A DNA stretch of 64,000 bases from Streptomyces prunicolor NBRC 13075 (GCF_000367365.1 NZ_BARF01000094.1:87150-151149), one strand, 5' to 3'. Numbered from the stretch's first letter, positions 7,113 to 15,938 are shown. Numbers and translations are program-made. Notes: a model not told the origin generated them from the letters alone.

Positions 7113-10100
7113 GTGATCAGCAGGAGGAACATGCTCGCGGGTGCGGTCGCCACGGTCGCGGCAGCGACCGTGGACGGCGTACCGGCGATGGCCGCACAAG
7201 CATCCGGACAGGCACAGGCGGGAACACAGGCACAGCGCGACGGGCTGCGTGTCACGGCGCCGACCGTGGAGTACGTCCAGCACCCACTGGGGATCGATAC
7301 GCAACGCCCCCGGCTGAGCTGGCCGTTGACCTCCGCCCGGACGGGCGCGCGCCAGAGCGCCTATCAGATCCGTGTCGCCACCACCGCGTCGGGCCTGTCC
7401 CGCCCGGACGTCTGGGACAGCGGGAAGGTCACGTCCGGCGAGTCGGTCCTCGTGTCCTACGGAGGTCCCGGACTCAGACCCCGCACGCGCTACCACTGGT
7501 CCGTACGCGTGTGGGACGCCGACGGGCAGGTCTCCGGCTGGAGCGCGCCCTCGTGGTGGGAGACCGGCCTGATGAATGCCGGACAGTGGACCGCCGACTG
7601 GATCTCCGCACCGGCGGCCCTCGTGGACGCGCCGTCCTTCGAGGGCGGTTCGTGGATCTGGTTCCCCGAGGGCGATCCGACCAACAGCGTTCCTGCGGCC
7701 ACCCGTTGGTTCCGCCACACCGCCCAACTCCCCGACGGAATCACGTCGGCCACGCTCGCCATCACCGCCGACAACGTATATGCCGTCTCCCTGAACGGAG
7801 TTGAGGTCACCCACACCGACCTCGACACCGACAACGAGGACTGGAAACGCCCGGCGGTGATCGACGTACTGGAGCGCCTGCGGGCCGGTGACAACGTTAT
7901 CTCCGTCGCCGCCACCAACGCGACGGAGGGCCCGGCGGGGCTCGTCGCCGCCCTTGTCGTCCGGACCGCCTCCGGTGAGCAGAAGGTGTTCACCGACGCC
8001 TCCTGGAAGACCACGGATCAGGAACCGGCCGACGGATGGCGGGAGTTGGGGTTCGACGACGCGGGCTGGCCGGCGGTCCGGGTGGCAGCGGCCTGGGGTG
8101 GCGGACCGTGGGGGCGAGTCGTGCCGGTGTCGTACGCCGTCACCCAACTGCGGCACGAGTTCCGGCTGCCGCACCGGAAGGTGGCCCACGCGCGCCTGTA
8201 CGCCACGGCGCTCGGCCTGTACGAGAGTCACCTCAACGGCAGCCGGGTGGGCCTCGATCAGCTCGCTCCCGGCTGGACGGACTACCGCACCCGCGTCCAA
8301 TACCAGACGTACGACGTCACCGAACTCCTGCGGCCCGGCGCCAACGCCATCGGGGCGTATCTGGCACCCGGCTGGTACGCGGGCAACGTGGGCATGTTCG
8401 GGCCCGGTCAGTACGGTCAAGTCCCGGCGCTCCTGGCCCAGTTGGAGGTGGAGTACGCGGACGGGACGAGCGAGCGCATCGCGTCGTCCGCCGACTGGCG
8501 GGCCGCCGCAGGGCCGATCGTCACCGCCGATCTGCTCGACGGCGAGACGTACGACGCGCGCAAGGAGACCCCTGGCTGGGCCTCGCCCGGCTTCGACGAC
8601 ACGGGCTGGCTCGGCGTGCGGGGCATGGGTGGCATCGGCGACTTCGGTCCCGACCTGATCGTCGCGCAGGTGGACGGTCCGGTGCGGGTGGAGCGGGAGC
8701 TGACACCGAAGACCGTGACCCAACCCAGGCCCGGTGTCTACGTGTTGGACCTGGGCCAGAACATGGTCGGCTCGGTGCGGCTGCGCGTGTCGGGCGACGC
8801 GGGCACGACCGTCCGGCTCAGACATGCCGAGGTGCTCAACCCCGACGGCACCGTCTACACCGCGAACCTGCGGACCGCGGCGGCGACCGACACGTACACC
8901 CTCAAGGGCGGTGGAAAGGAGGAGGTCTACGAGCCCCGCTTCGCCTTCCACGGTTTCCGCTACGTCGAGGTGACCGGATTCCCCGGCACCCCCTCGGCGA
9001 GAGCCGTCACCGGCCGCGTGATGCATACGTCCGCCCCCTTCACCCTCGACTTCGAGACCGACGTACCGATGCTCAACCAGCTTCACCACAACATCACTTG
9101 GGGCCAGCGCGGCAACTTCCTCTCCGTTCCGACCGACACACCCGCGCGCGACGAGCGCCTGGGCTGGACGGGAGACATCAACGTCTTCGCACCCACGGCC
9201 GCTTACACGATGGAGTCGGCCCGCTTCCTGTCCAAGTGGCTCGTCGATCTTCGGGACTCCCGGACCGCGGAGGGCGCGTTCACGGACGTCGCACCGATGG
9301 TCGGCACGGTCGGCAACGGCACGGCCGGCTGGGGCGACGCGGGGGTCACGGTCCCCTGGTCCCTCTACCAGGCGTACGGCGACCGCCAAGTCCTCGCGGA
9401 CGCCTGGCCGTCCGTCCAGACCTGGCTGGCGTACCTCGAGCAGAACAGCGACCAACTACTGCGCCCGGACCGGGGATACGGCGACTGGCTGAACGTCGAG
9501 GACGAGACCCCCAAGGACGTCATCGCCACCGCGTACTTCGCGCACAGCGCAGACCTCGCGGCCCGCATGGCCGGGGAACTCGGCACGGACACCGCCCCCT
9601 ACCTCGATCTCTTCGAACGGATACGAACGGCCTTCCAGAACGCCTACGTCACCTCCGACGGCAGGATCAAGGGCGATACACAGACGGCCTACGTCCTGGC
9701 GCTGTCGATGAACCTGCTGCCGGACACGTCGCGGAAGCCCGCGGCCGACCGTCTCGTCGCTCTGATCGAGGCCAAGGACTGGCACCTGTCGACAGGTTTC
9801 CTCGGTACTCCCCGACTGCTGCCCGTCCTGACCGACACGGGCCACACCGACGTCGCCTACCGCCTCCTGCAACAGCGTTCCTTCCCCAGCTGGGGCTATC
9901 AGATCGACCGGGGCTCCACCACGATGTGGGAACGCTGGGACTCCATCCGGCCCGACGGCACCTTCCAGGACGCGGGCATGAACTCCTTCAACCACTACGC
10001 CTACGGCTCGGTGGGTGAATGGATGTACACGAACATCGCCGGCATCTCCGCGGGCCGGCCCGGCTATCGCGAGATCGTCATCCGCCCCCGCCCCGGCGGA

Positions 10101-10340
10101 ACCGTCACCACCGCCCGCGCCACGTTCACCTCGGTCTACGGCCCGGTCTCCACCGGTTGGCGGCAGCGGTCCGGCCGGTTCACGCTGACCTGCGCGGTGC
10201 CACCCAACACGACCGCCGAGGTGTGGATCCCCACGTCCACCCCGGACGCGGTGACCCACACGCACGGGACCTACCTGCGCCAGGAGGACGACTGCGCGGT
10301 GTACCGAGTCGGCTCCGGCACTCACCACTTCACCACCTGA
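7113..10340 (+). CDS. Secreted alpha-L-rhamnosidase (GH78)
   Basis: A 1075-residue exported enzyme predicted to release terminal L-rhamnose from glycosides or polysaccharides. The N-terminus (SRRNMLAGAVATVAAAT) is a Tat-type signal ending near residue 28. Domains in order are an Fn3-like N-terminal domain (TVEYVQHPLGIDTQRPRLSW), an inserted beta-sandwich, the rhamnosidase N-domain (GAYLAPGWYAGNVGMFG), a concanavalin-like domain (VLDLGQNMVGSVRLRV), the (alpha/alpha)6 catalytic domain with the acidic motif DTPARDERLGWTGD, and a C-terminal beta domain. Length and domain order are normal for GH78. The start is GTG 7113 with GAGGAG upstream. A hairpin terminator follows, so it is a single-gene unit. 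Two LacI-type operators precede it. Confidence 0.92.
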   Translation: MISRRNMLAGAVATVAAATVDGVPAMAAQASGQAQAGTQAQRDGLRVTAPTVEYVQHPLGIDTQRPRLSWPLTSARTGARQSAYQIRVATTASGLSRPDVWDSGKVTSGESVLVSYGGPGLRPRTRYHWSVRVWDADGQVSGWSAPSWWETGLMNAGQWTADWISAPAALVDAPSFEGGSWIWFPEGDPTNSVPAATRWFRHTAQLPDGITSATLAITADNVYAVSLNGVEVTHTDLDTDNEDWKRPAVIDVLERLRAGDNVISVAATNATEGPAGLVAALVVRTASGEQKVFTDASWKTTDQEPADGWRELGFDDAGWPAVRVAAAWGGGPWGRVVPVSYAVTQLRHEFRLPHRKVAHARLYATALGLYESHLNGSRVGLDQLAPGWTDYRTRVQYQTYDVTELLRPGANAIGAYLAPGWYAGNVGMFGPGQYGQVPALLAQLEVEYADGTSERIASSADWRAAAGPIVTADLLDGETYDARKETPGWASPGFDDTGWLGVRGMGGIGDFGPDLIVAQVDGPVRVERELTPKTVTQPRPGVYVLDLGQNMVGSVRLRVSGDAGTTVRLRHAEVLNPDGTVYTANLRTAAATDTYTLKGGGKEEVYEPRFAFHGFRYVEVTGFPGTPSARAVTGRVMHTSAPFTLDFETDVPMLNQLHHNITWGQRGNFLSVPTDTPARDERLGWTGDINVFAPTAAYTMESARFLSKWLVDLRDSRTAEGAFTDVAPMVGTVGNGTAGWGDAGVTVPWSLYQAYGDRQVLADAWPSVQTWLAYLEQNSDQLLRPDRGYGDWLNVEDETPKDVIATAYFAHSADLAARMAGELGTDTAPYLDLFERIRTAFQNAYVTSDGRIKGDTQTAYVLALSMNLLPDTSRKPAADRLVALIEAKDWHLSTGFLGTPRLLPVLTDTGHTDVAYRLLQQRSFPSWGYQIDRGSTTMWERWDSIRPDGTFQDAGMNSFNHYAYGSVGEWMYTNIAGISAGRPGYREIVIRPRPGGTVTTARATFTSVYGPVSTGWRQRSGRFTLTCAVPPNTTAEVWIPTSTPDAVTHTHGTYLRQEDDCAVYRVGSGTHHFTT

Positions 10341-10352
10341 TCAAGGCGGTAC

Positions 10353-10385
10353 GGCTGCCCGGAGCGGTCATCCGCCCGGGCAGCC
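10353..10385 (+). terminator. Hairpin terminator after the rhamnosidase gene
   Basis: A perfect 10-bp stem (GGCTGCCCGG with CCGGGCAGCC) and a 13-base loop start 13 bases after the stop codon. There is no T-run, which is usual for Streptomyces terminators. Confidence 0.6.
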
Positions 10386-10547
10386 GGGAGGCCGGGACGG
10401 CGGGCCGACCCCTTCGGCCGAAGTCCGCCTACCCCCGCCGGGCAAGGCTGAGCACACTGACAGCAGCACAACACTCAGGCGCAGCACGCCCGTTGCCCCA
10501 TCGGACGTGCTCCGACCTGACCTACCGACCTCGGGGGAGACTGGCTG

Positions 10548-11444
10548 ATGAGAACACCCCGTACCACCATCGGGCGTTCACGAATGATCGCCTCGGTGTT
10601 GAGCCTGCTCGTCGTGACCGTCCTCGCGGTGTCCGACACCGGCGCGTCCGCGGCGCCTGCGGTCGGCGCCGCACCGGCCGCCGCCTCGGTGACCCGCGTG
10701 ACCTCTGCCGTCGAGTCGCTGGCAATCGCCGGGACGACCTGGGCCCTCGACGAGCACACCGGGAAGCTGCGGGTGCTCGCCGACTCCACGGTCTCGGACC
10801 CGGACCTGCTCCAACTGCGCGGCGCCGCCCGGCAGTTCGCGGGTGCCATGTCCCTCGACCGGCTCGACGGCTCACTGCGCACCCTCGTGTCGGGCGGCGA
10901 CGGCGTCTACACGTCCACCGGGCGCTGCACGGCCGGGGTCAACGTGCAGAGCGGCTCCGTGTACTACTTCGTCACCGCCGGCCACTGCACCGACGGCGCG
11001 TCCACCTGGTACACCAGTTCCGCCATGGCCACGACGATCGGCACCACGACCGCCACCAGCTACCCCACCAACGACTTCGGAGTCGTCCGCTACACCAACA
11101 CGGCCGTCCCACACCCCGGCACCATCGGATCCGTCGACGTCACCGGCACCGCGACCGCGTACGTCGGCCAGAGCGTCTGCCGTCGGGGGGCGACCACCGG
11201 TGTCCACTGCGGCGTGGTCACCGCACTGAACGCGACCGTCAACTACGGGAGCGGAGCAGTCGTCTACGGCCTGATCCAGACCAATATCTGCGCCGAACCG
11301 GGCGACAGCGGCGGACCGCTCTACGCCGGCGACAAGGTCATCGGCATCCTCTCCGGAGGCTCCGGGAACTGCAGCACGGGAGGGACCACGTACTACCAGC
11401 CGATCCAGGAAGTGCTGAGCGCGTACGGGCTGTCCGTCTACTGA
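10548..11444 (+). CDS. Secreted chymotrypsin-like serine protease (streptogrisin family, S1)
   Basis: A 298-residue prepro-protease. A Sec signal (MIASVLSLLVVTVLAVSDTGASA) is followed by a short propeptide-like region of about 80 residues. The mature protease then carries His in FVTAGHCTDG, Asp in TNDFGVVRYTN and the nucleophile in EPGDSGGPLY, in the order H-D-S. Six cysteines pair as in streptogrisin/alpha-lytic proteases (GRCTAG/GHC, VCRRG/VHCG, NICAE/GNCS). The propeptide is shorter than in classical streptogrisins. ATG 10548 follows a GGGGGAGA site. The enzyme should act outside the cell on proteins. It stands alone, convergent with a TetR gene across an inverted repeat that may serve as a shared terminator. 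Confidence 0.9.
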   Translation: MRTPRTTIGRSRMIASVLSLLVVTVLAVSDTGASAAPAVGAAPAAASVTRVTSAVESLAIAGTTWALDEHTGKLRVLADSTVSDPDLLQLRGAARQFAGAMSLDRLDGSLRTLVSGGDGVYTSTGRCTAGVNVQSGSVYYFVTAGHCTDGASTWYTSSAMATTIGTTTATSYPTNDFGVVRYTNTAVPHPGTIGSVDVTGTATAYVGQSVCRRGATTGVHCGVVTALNATVNYGSGAVVYGLIQTNICAEPGDSGGPLYAGDKVIGILSGGSGNCSTGGTTYYQPIQEVLSAYGLSVY

Positions 11445-11502
11445 CGAAGGCGCGCGGAGAACGGCAGGCCTGCGGTGCGTGCCACGTCGGCGCTCCGCCT
11501 GC

Positions 11503-11572
11503 AATCAGTGGTACGGAGCTACGGGTTGACGCGGATTCAGCCCGGCCGCCGGAAGGCTCCGTACCACTGATT
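11503..11572. repeat. 17-bp perfect inverted repeat, likely terminator and duplication scar
   Basis: The arms are 11503-11519 and 11556-11572, separated by 36 bases. The right arm lies in the TetR gene and encodes its C-terminal NQWYGA. The left arm on the + strand also reads NQWYGA and soon stops. This suggests an inverted copy of the end of a TetR gene as well as a strong hairpin between converging genes. Confidence 0.7.
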
Positions 11573-12130
11573 GGCGGCCAGTTCGCGGGCCACTGTCGCG
11601 TCGCGATCAGGATCGCCCGTCAGAACCTGATGCGCGATCACCCGGAAGCCACCGTGCACGATGACCTGGCCGGCGGTGGCCGGGTCGACGGCGGCGGATG
11701 TCCGTCCTGTCGCTTGCGCCTGCCCGATCCAGCGCTGACACAGCTCCTGGAAGGGATCGGGCTCGTCGGCCCGGAGTCGGCCCGCTGTTGAGTCACGGTC
11801 CGCCGCTTCCAGCATGGCGCGCAGTACGTGGCGCCGCTGCCGGTAGTGGCCGATGACCTCTTCGAGGGTGTCGGCCAGACGGTTGAGCGCGTCCGGCCGG
11901 TCCGGCGACCAGCTGCTCATCAACCGGTACGAGCCGCTCTCGAGACCACTGGCCGGACGAATCAGCGGGGCACTCTTCTCCTTGAAGTACAGGTACAGCG
12001 TGGACCTGGCTACGCCGGCTTCGTCCGCGATGCACTGCATCGACAAGGCGGAGAACGAGGTGCCCTCGGCCAGGAGCCGTTCGGCAGCGGCCAACGCACC
12101 CACCCTTGAGTTCGTCCAGCACATCCTCAT
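11537..12130 (-). CDS. TetR-family regulator, N-terminus altered by rearrangement
   Basis: A regulator of 197 residues. The helix-turn-helix is recognisable (MQCIADEAGVARSTLYLYFKEK, residues about 30-50) and is preceded by the usual first helix (LAAAERLLAEG). The C-terminal ligand domain contains the segments HVLRAMLEAADRD and GQVIVHGGFRVIAHQVL. The first ten residues (MRMCWTNSRV) are not TetR-like: they are antisense to an alpha/beta hydrolase fragment on the + strand. The original start has therefore been lost and translation from ATG 12130 would use foreign sequence. It may still bind DNA, but its expression is uncertain and no target can be assigned. I treat it as a possibly functional fusion rather than a clean gene. 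Confidence 0.65.
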   Translation of the reverse strand: MRMCWTNSRVGALAAAERLLAEGTSFSALSMQCIADEAGVARSTLYLYFKEKSAPLIRPASGLESGSYRLMSSWSPDRPDALNRLADTLEEVIGHYRQRRHVLRAMLEAADRDSTAGRLRADEPDPFQELCQRWIGQAQATGRTSAAVDPATAGQVIVHGGFRVIAHQVLTGDPDRDATVARELAANQWYGAFRRPG

Positions 12131-12404
12131 GCAGGGTGCCGCGCCCGAGGTTCAGCAACTGGTCGCCGACCTCCTGACACCCATGCCCGGGGACTACTTC
12201 CTCGACCCGGCCGAGAGACCCGCCGTGACAACCCTCGGCATCCCGCTGCACTACCTGCTCGGCGACGAGGACCACGCGTTGCCGCACCCGGGCGAACTCT
12301 TCGCCCAGCGCGCCGGGCCGACACCCAGCGCCGTACCCGGGACCCACGAGGGCCTGCTCACACACCCCGAGGAGATCGCCAAGGCCATCCTCGCCGTCGA
12401 CTGA
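12105..12404 (+). pseudogene. C-terminal fragment of an alpha/beta hydrolase
   Basis: About 100 residues remain. They include the strand and loop with the catalytic-acid region (YLLGDEDHALPHPGELFA) and the C-terminal catalytic His segment (GTHEGLLTHPEEIAKAIL). The nucleophile-containing N-terminal half is missing because the sequence joins antisense TetR DNA at about 12105. It has no start of its own. It is a remnant left by the rearrangement that also truncated the TetR gene. Confidence 0.7.
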
Positions 12405-12477
12405 ACGAGGGCTTATAGGCCTGCCGAGTGCGCGTTGATCACACCCACGGTCACCACACCCCGCCCCGCCCCGGCCC

Positions 12478-12900
12478 TCAGCCGAGGAACGACAGCCGAA
12501 CCCGCCTGTTCGGATTATCGCGATTCGTGTCGACCAGACACACCGACTGCCACGTCCCCAACTCCAGCCGCCCGCCCACCACGGGCAAGGTCGCATGCGG
12601 CGGTACGAACGCCGGGAGGACGTGGTCGCGGCCGTGCCCCGGGCTGCCGTGGCGGTGCTGCCAGCGGTCGTCGGAGGGGAGGAGGGTGTGCAGGGCGGCG
12701 AGGAGGTCGTCGTCGCTGCCGGCGCCCGTCTCCAGGATCGCGACGCCCGCCGTGGCGTGGGGGACGAAGACGTTGAGGAGGCCGTCACGGCCGGTCGCCA
12801 CCTCCTGGAGAAAGGCCTCGCAGTCGCGGGTCAGGTCCATGACCCGCTCCCTGGATCCGGTGGCGACGTTCAGGACTCGGGTGGTGAAGGCAGCTGACAT
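12478..12900 (-). CDS. YjbQ/UPF0047 family protein
   Basis: A 140-residue protein of the YjbQ family (secondary thiamine-phosphate synthase enzyme family). The family is a small trimeric beta-fold with a metal site, and its physiological role is unclear. Recognised segments are TTRVLNVATGSRERVMDLT, LNVFVPHATAGVAILE and LELGTWQSVCLVDTN. The conserved His of PHATAG, the histidines of WQHRHGSPGH and the D-N of the C-terminal strand are all present. ATG 12900 is chosen because the conserved region starts three residues later; ATG 12909 is a possible alternative. The gene is divergent from the sulfonate operon, but no functional link is known to me. Confidence 0.85.
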   Translation of the reverse strand: MSAAFTTRVLNVATGSRERVMDLTRDCEAFLQEVATGRDGLLNVFVPHATAGVAILETGAGSDDDLLAALHTLLPSDDRWQHRHGSPGHGRDHVLPAFVPPHATLPVVGGRLELGTWQSVCLVDTNRDNPNRRVRLSFLG

Positions 12901-12986
12901 GCCTCTCATCCTGACCCATCCGCCGGGTTCCACGCCTCGCCGATCGACCGGCCTGTGATACGAGGGGTCCAGCCTGCGAGACACCG

Positions 12987-13016
12987 TTGACCGTGGCACG
13001 CCATCTGACCTAGTTT
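12987..13016 (+). promoter_or_regulatory. Promoter of the sulfonate operon
   Basis: A -35 of TTGACC (12987-12992) and a -10 of TAGTTT (13011-13016) are separated by 18 bases. The expected transcription start lies at about 13022-13024, on or next to the ATG of the leader peptide. This implies a leaderless leader ORF. Confidence 0.55.
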
Positions 13017-13023
13017 CGGCCGC

Positions 13024-13107
13024 ATGTTGCGTTCAGTTCTGCTCACCACGCGCGGTCACATCGACCTGCTGCGGGTGGCCTCCGCCGCGTGTCGCCGCGG
13101 CTGCTGA
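13024..13107 (+). CDS. Cysteine-type leader peptide (27 residues)
   Basis: A 27-codon ORF, MLRSVLLTTRGHIDLLRV and then a tail ending in CRRGC, about 125 bases upstream of ssuC. It has the HIDLxRxASAxCRR signature of the actinobacterial leader peptides found ahead of sulfur-assimilation and sulfonate-uptake operons. The two Cys codons at its end suit cysteine-dependent attenuation: ribosomes stalling there when cysteine is scarce would change the downstream RNA structure. It has no ribosome site, and the promoter above places the transcription start at its ATG, so it is probably translated from a leaderless transcript. The peptide itself is not expected to have an enzymatic role. Confidence 0.8.
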   Translation: MLRSVLLTTRGHIDLLRVASAACRRGC

Positions 13108-13233
13108 CGTCTTCTTCCGCCTCACCCTCTCTCTTCCCGTACTCCGCCGTGCCCGTGCGTACCGTCGCGGCACGGCGGCGTTGAGGCGTACCTCCCTTCT
13201 CACCGGACGCTCTCCCCCACCCGTGGAGCACCC

Positions 13234-14130
13234 ATGAGCATCAGCCATGCCCCACCCGACTCCTCAGAGCCGGATATTTCTCCTATATCCGGCTCACCGA
13301 AGACCGATACGGACGATCGCTCCTCCTTCGATCTCGTCCCCCTTGTCCCCACCTCCTCCCGCCGCACCCGCGTCCCCCGCTGGCTGCGTCGCACCACCGG
13401 CCCCCTCGTGCTGCTCGCGCTCTGGCAACTCCTCAGCAGCACAGGCATGTTGACCTCCGACGTGCTCGCCTCGCCCGGACGCATCGCCCGGGTCGGCTGG
13501 GATCTGATCGACAGCGGTGCGCTCGCCTCGGCCATGACCACCTCGCTCCAGCGGGTCGCCATCGGGCTGCTGCTCGGTACCGTCATCGGCACCGGACTCG
13601 CCCTGGTCTCCGGCCTGTTCAGGGTCGGCGAGGACCTGGTCGACGCCCCCGTGCAGATGCTGCGGACCGTCCCCTTCGTCGGGCTGATCCCGCTGTTCAT
13701 CATCTGGTTCGGCATCGGCGAGGCTCCCAAGGTCGCCATCATCACGCTCGGTGTGACCTTCCCGCTGTACCTCAACGTCTACGCCGGAATCCGGGGCGTG
13801 GACAGCCAGTTGATCGAGGCCGGGGAGTCGCTCGGGCTGTCCCGCTGGGGGCTCGTACGGCATGTGGTGCTGCCGGGCGCGCTGCCCAACGCGATGACCG
13901 GGCTGCGCTACTCCCTCGGTATCGCCTGGCTGGCGCTCGTCTTCGCCGAGCAGATCAACGCGGACGCCGGTATCGGCTTCCTCATGGTGCAGGCCCGGGA
14001 CTTCCTGCAGACCGACGTGATCGTGGTCTGCCTGATCGTCTACGCCTTCCTCGGCCTGCTGGCCGACTTCCTCGTCCGCACCCTCGAAAGGCTGCTGCTG
14101 CAATGGCGACCGACGTTCACGGGCCGGTGA
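13234..14130 (+). CDS. ssuC: Aliphatic sulfonate ABC transporter, permease
   Basis: A 298-residue inner-membrane permease. A Ser/Pro/Asp-rich cytoplasmic extension of about 45 residues precedes six hydrophobic segments, starting at GPLVLLALWQLLSS. The cytoplasmic EAA loop that contacts the ATPase is clear (EAGESLGLSRWGLVRHVVLP). This is the BPD_transp_1 fold of SsuC/TauC-type permeases. ATG 13234 has GGAGC upstream. It is the first structural gene of the operon and overlaps ssuB by 28 bases, which indicates translational coupling. Substrate is inferred from the ssuA and ssuD neighbours and the sulfur-type leader peptide; taurine or nitrate-type relatives are less likely. Confidence 0.88.
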   Translation: MSISHAPPDSSEPDISPISGSPKTDTDDRSSFDLVPLVPTSSRRTRVPRWLRRTTGPLVLLALWQLLSSTGMLTSDVLASPGRIARVGWDLIDSGALASAMTTSLQRVAIGLLLGTVIGTGLALVSGLFRVGEDLVDAPVQMLRTVPFVGLIPLFIIWFGIGEAPKVAIITLGVTFPLYLNVYAGIRGVDSQLIEAGESLGLSRWGLVRHVVLPGALPNAMTGLRYSLGIAWLALVFAEQINADAGIGFLMVQARDFLQTDVIVVCLIVYAFLGLLADFLVRTLERLLLQWRPTFTGR

Positions 14131-14870
14131 GCCCGCAGGCGGCGACCCCCTCGCCGGTGACCACGCAGGCGGTACGGGTCGAGGGGCTGACCCGCTCCTT
14201 CGACGGCCGTCCCGTCATCGACAAGCTCCAACTCGACGTACAGCAGGGCGAGTTCGTGGCGCTGCTGGGCCGCAGCGGGTGCGGCAAGTCCACGTTGCTG
14301 CGCATCCTCGCCGGGCTCGACCGGGACATCGAGGGCACGGTCCTCGTGCCGCGTCGCAAGGCCGTCGCGTTCCAGGCGCCCCGGCTGATGCCGTGGAAGA
14401 AGGTGTGGCGCAACGTCCTGCTGGGACTGCCCGGGAAGCCCGAACGGGCCGTAGCGGAAAGGGCGTTGGCGGAGGTCGGGCTCGGGGATCACTCCGACGC
14501 GTGGCCCAAGACATTGTCCGGTGGTGAGGCGCAGCGTGCCTCGTTGGCGCGTGCCCTGGTGCGTGAGCCCGATCTGCTGCTGCTCGACGAGCCGTTCGGC
14601 GCGCTCGACGCGCTCACCCGCATCAAGGCCCAGCGGCTGGTGGGCGAGTTGTGGCAACGGCGGGGCTGCGCCGTCCTGTTGGTGACCCATGACGTCGAGG
14701 AGGCCGTGCTGCTCGCCGACCGGGTCCTGGTGATGGACGACGGCGTCATCGCACACGAGCAGCACATCGACCTCAACCGGCCGCGCGACATCACCGACCC
14801 CCGGTTCGCCGAACTGCGCGCCGGACTCCTGGAACGCCTCGGCGTCGACACCGCCGCCGAAGCCGCCTGA
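14103..14870 (+). CDS. ssuB: Aliphatic sulfonate ABC transporter, ATP-binding protein
   Basis: A 255-residue ABC ATPase that powers sulfonate import with the ssuC permease. Walker A is LLGRSGCGKSTLLR (near residues 57-70), the Q-loop region contains VAFQAPRLMPWKKV, the signature is LSGGEAQRASLARAL, Walker B is LLLLDEPFGALDA, and the switch His lies in LLVTHDVEEAV. The MPWK motif after the Q-loop is typical of the nitrate/sulfonate/taurine ATPases. The start ATG 14103 lies inside the end of ssuC with GAAAGG upstream. Length is normal for SsuB. Confidence 0.9.
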   Translation: MATDVHGPVSPQAATPSPVTTQAVRVEGLTRSFDGRPVIDKLQLDVQQGEFVALLGRSGCGKSTLLRILAGLDRDIEGTVLVPRRKAVAFQAPRLMPWKKVWRNVLLGLPGKPERAVAERALAEVGLGDHSDAWPKTLSGGEAQRASLARALVREPDLLLLDEPFGALDALTRIKAQRLVGELWQRRGCAVLLVTHDVEEAVLLADRVLVMDDGVIAHEQHIDLNRPRDITDPRFAELRAGLLERLGVDTAAEAA

Positions 14871-14912
14871 ACTCCCCCACGCGTCAACCCAGTTACCGAG
14901 ATCGGATCCCCC

Positions 14913-15938
14913 ATGCGACGAAGCCTCGTCCCCGCCGCCCTGCTCCTCCCCCTCACCCTCCTGCTCACCGCCTGCGGCGGGAACTCGGCCGCCGAGACCT
15001 CGACCGGCACCGACGGCAAGGGCTCCCTCACGCTCAACGTCGGTGACCAGAAAGGCGGTTCGGAGGCGGTACTGCGGGCCGCCGGTGAGCTCAAGAACCT
15101 GGACTACAAGATCAAGTGGTCCACGTTCACCTCGGGTCCGCCGCTCCTGGAAGCCGTCAATGCCAAGGCCGTCGACATCGGCGCCGTCGGCAACACCCCG
15201 CCGGTGTTCGCGGCGGGCGCGGGCTCCAAGATCAAGGTGGTGGCCGCCTCGCACGGCAACTCCCAGGGCGAGGCCATCCTCGTACCGAAGGACTCCAAGC
15301 TGACCGAGCCGCAGCAGCTCAAGGGCAAGTCCATAGCCGTGGCGCAGGGTTCGTCCGCGCACTTCCAGCTGATCGCCTCCCTCAAGGCGGCCGGGCTCAC
15401 CCTGAGCGACGTCAAGGTCAAGTACCTGCAGCCGGCCGACGCGCTGGCCGCGTTCACCAGCGGCAAGGTGGACGCGTGGACGGTCTGGGACCCGTACACC
15501 TCGCAGGTCCTCCAGGCCAAACAGGGCCGCATCCTGACGACCGGTCAGGGCCTGGTCAACGGGCTCAACTTCCAGGTGGCGGCGCCCTCCGCGCTCGGCG
15601 ACAGCAAGAAGGCCGCGGCCATCAAGGACTATCTGGCACGACTGCGGCGCGCACAGGACTGGGTCTACGACCACCCCGACGCGTGGGCCAAGGTGTGGGC
15701 GAAGGACACCGGGCTGCCGTACGCGGTGGCACTGGCCTCGGTGAAGCGCACGAACGCCTCCCGTATCTCGGTGGCCGTCGACAAGCCGCTGATCGCCTCC
15801 GAGCAGCAGATCGCCGACACCTTCACCGGTCTGAAACTCATCCCGCGCAAGGTCGACTTCGCCGAGTTCGTCGACACCCGCTTCAACGGCAGCCTGCCGG
15901 CCTCGACGACCGCGCCGCGCGTCTACAAGGAGAAGTGA
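14913..15938 (+). CDS. ssuA: Aliphatic sulfonate-binding lipoprotein
   Basis: A 341-residue extracellular solute-binding protein. A signal sequence ends in the lipobox LLTACGG, so the mature protein is anchored by Cys at about residue 21. Family segments of the NMT1/SsuA fold are LLEAVNAKAVDIGAVGNTPP, the hinge strand SIAVAQGSSAHFQLI and KVDAWTVWDPYT. It captures sulfonates and delivers them to the SsuBC importer. It starts 42 bases after ssuB and is followed after one base by ssuD. Ligand type is inferred from the operon. Confidence 0.9.
   Translation: MRRSLVPAALLLPLTLLLTACGGNSAAETSTGTDGKGSLTLNVGDQKGGSEAVLRAAGELKNLDYKIKWSTFTSGPPLLEAVNAKAVDIGAVGNTPPVFAAGAGSKIKVVAASHGNSQGEAILVPKDSKLTEPQQLKGKSIAVAQGSSAHFQLIASLKAAGLTLSDVKVKYLQPADALAAFTSGKVDAWTVWDPYTSQVLQAKQGRILTTGQGLVNGLNFQVAAPSALGDSKKAAAIKDYLARLRRAQDWVYDHPDAWAKVWAKDTGLPYAVALASVKRTNASRISVAVDKPLIASEQQIADTFTGLKLIPRKVDFAEFVDTRFNGSLPASTTAPRVYKEK

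Noticed and set aside
7083..9455. Long minus-strand open frame opposite the rhamnosidase
   Set aside because: The GH78 enzyme is clearly coded on the + strand and this frame has no recognisable domain.
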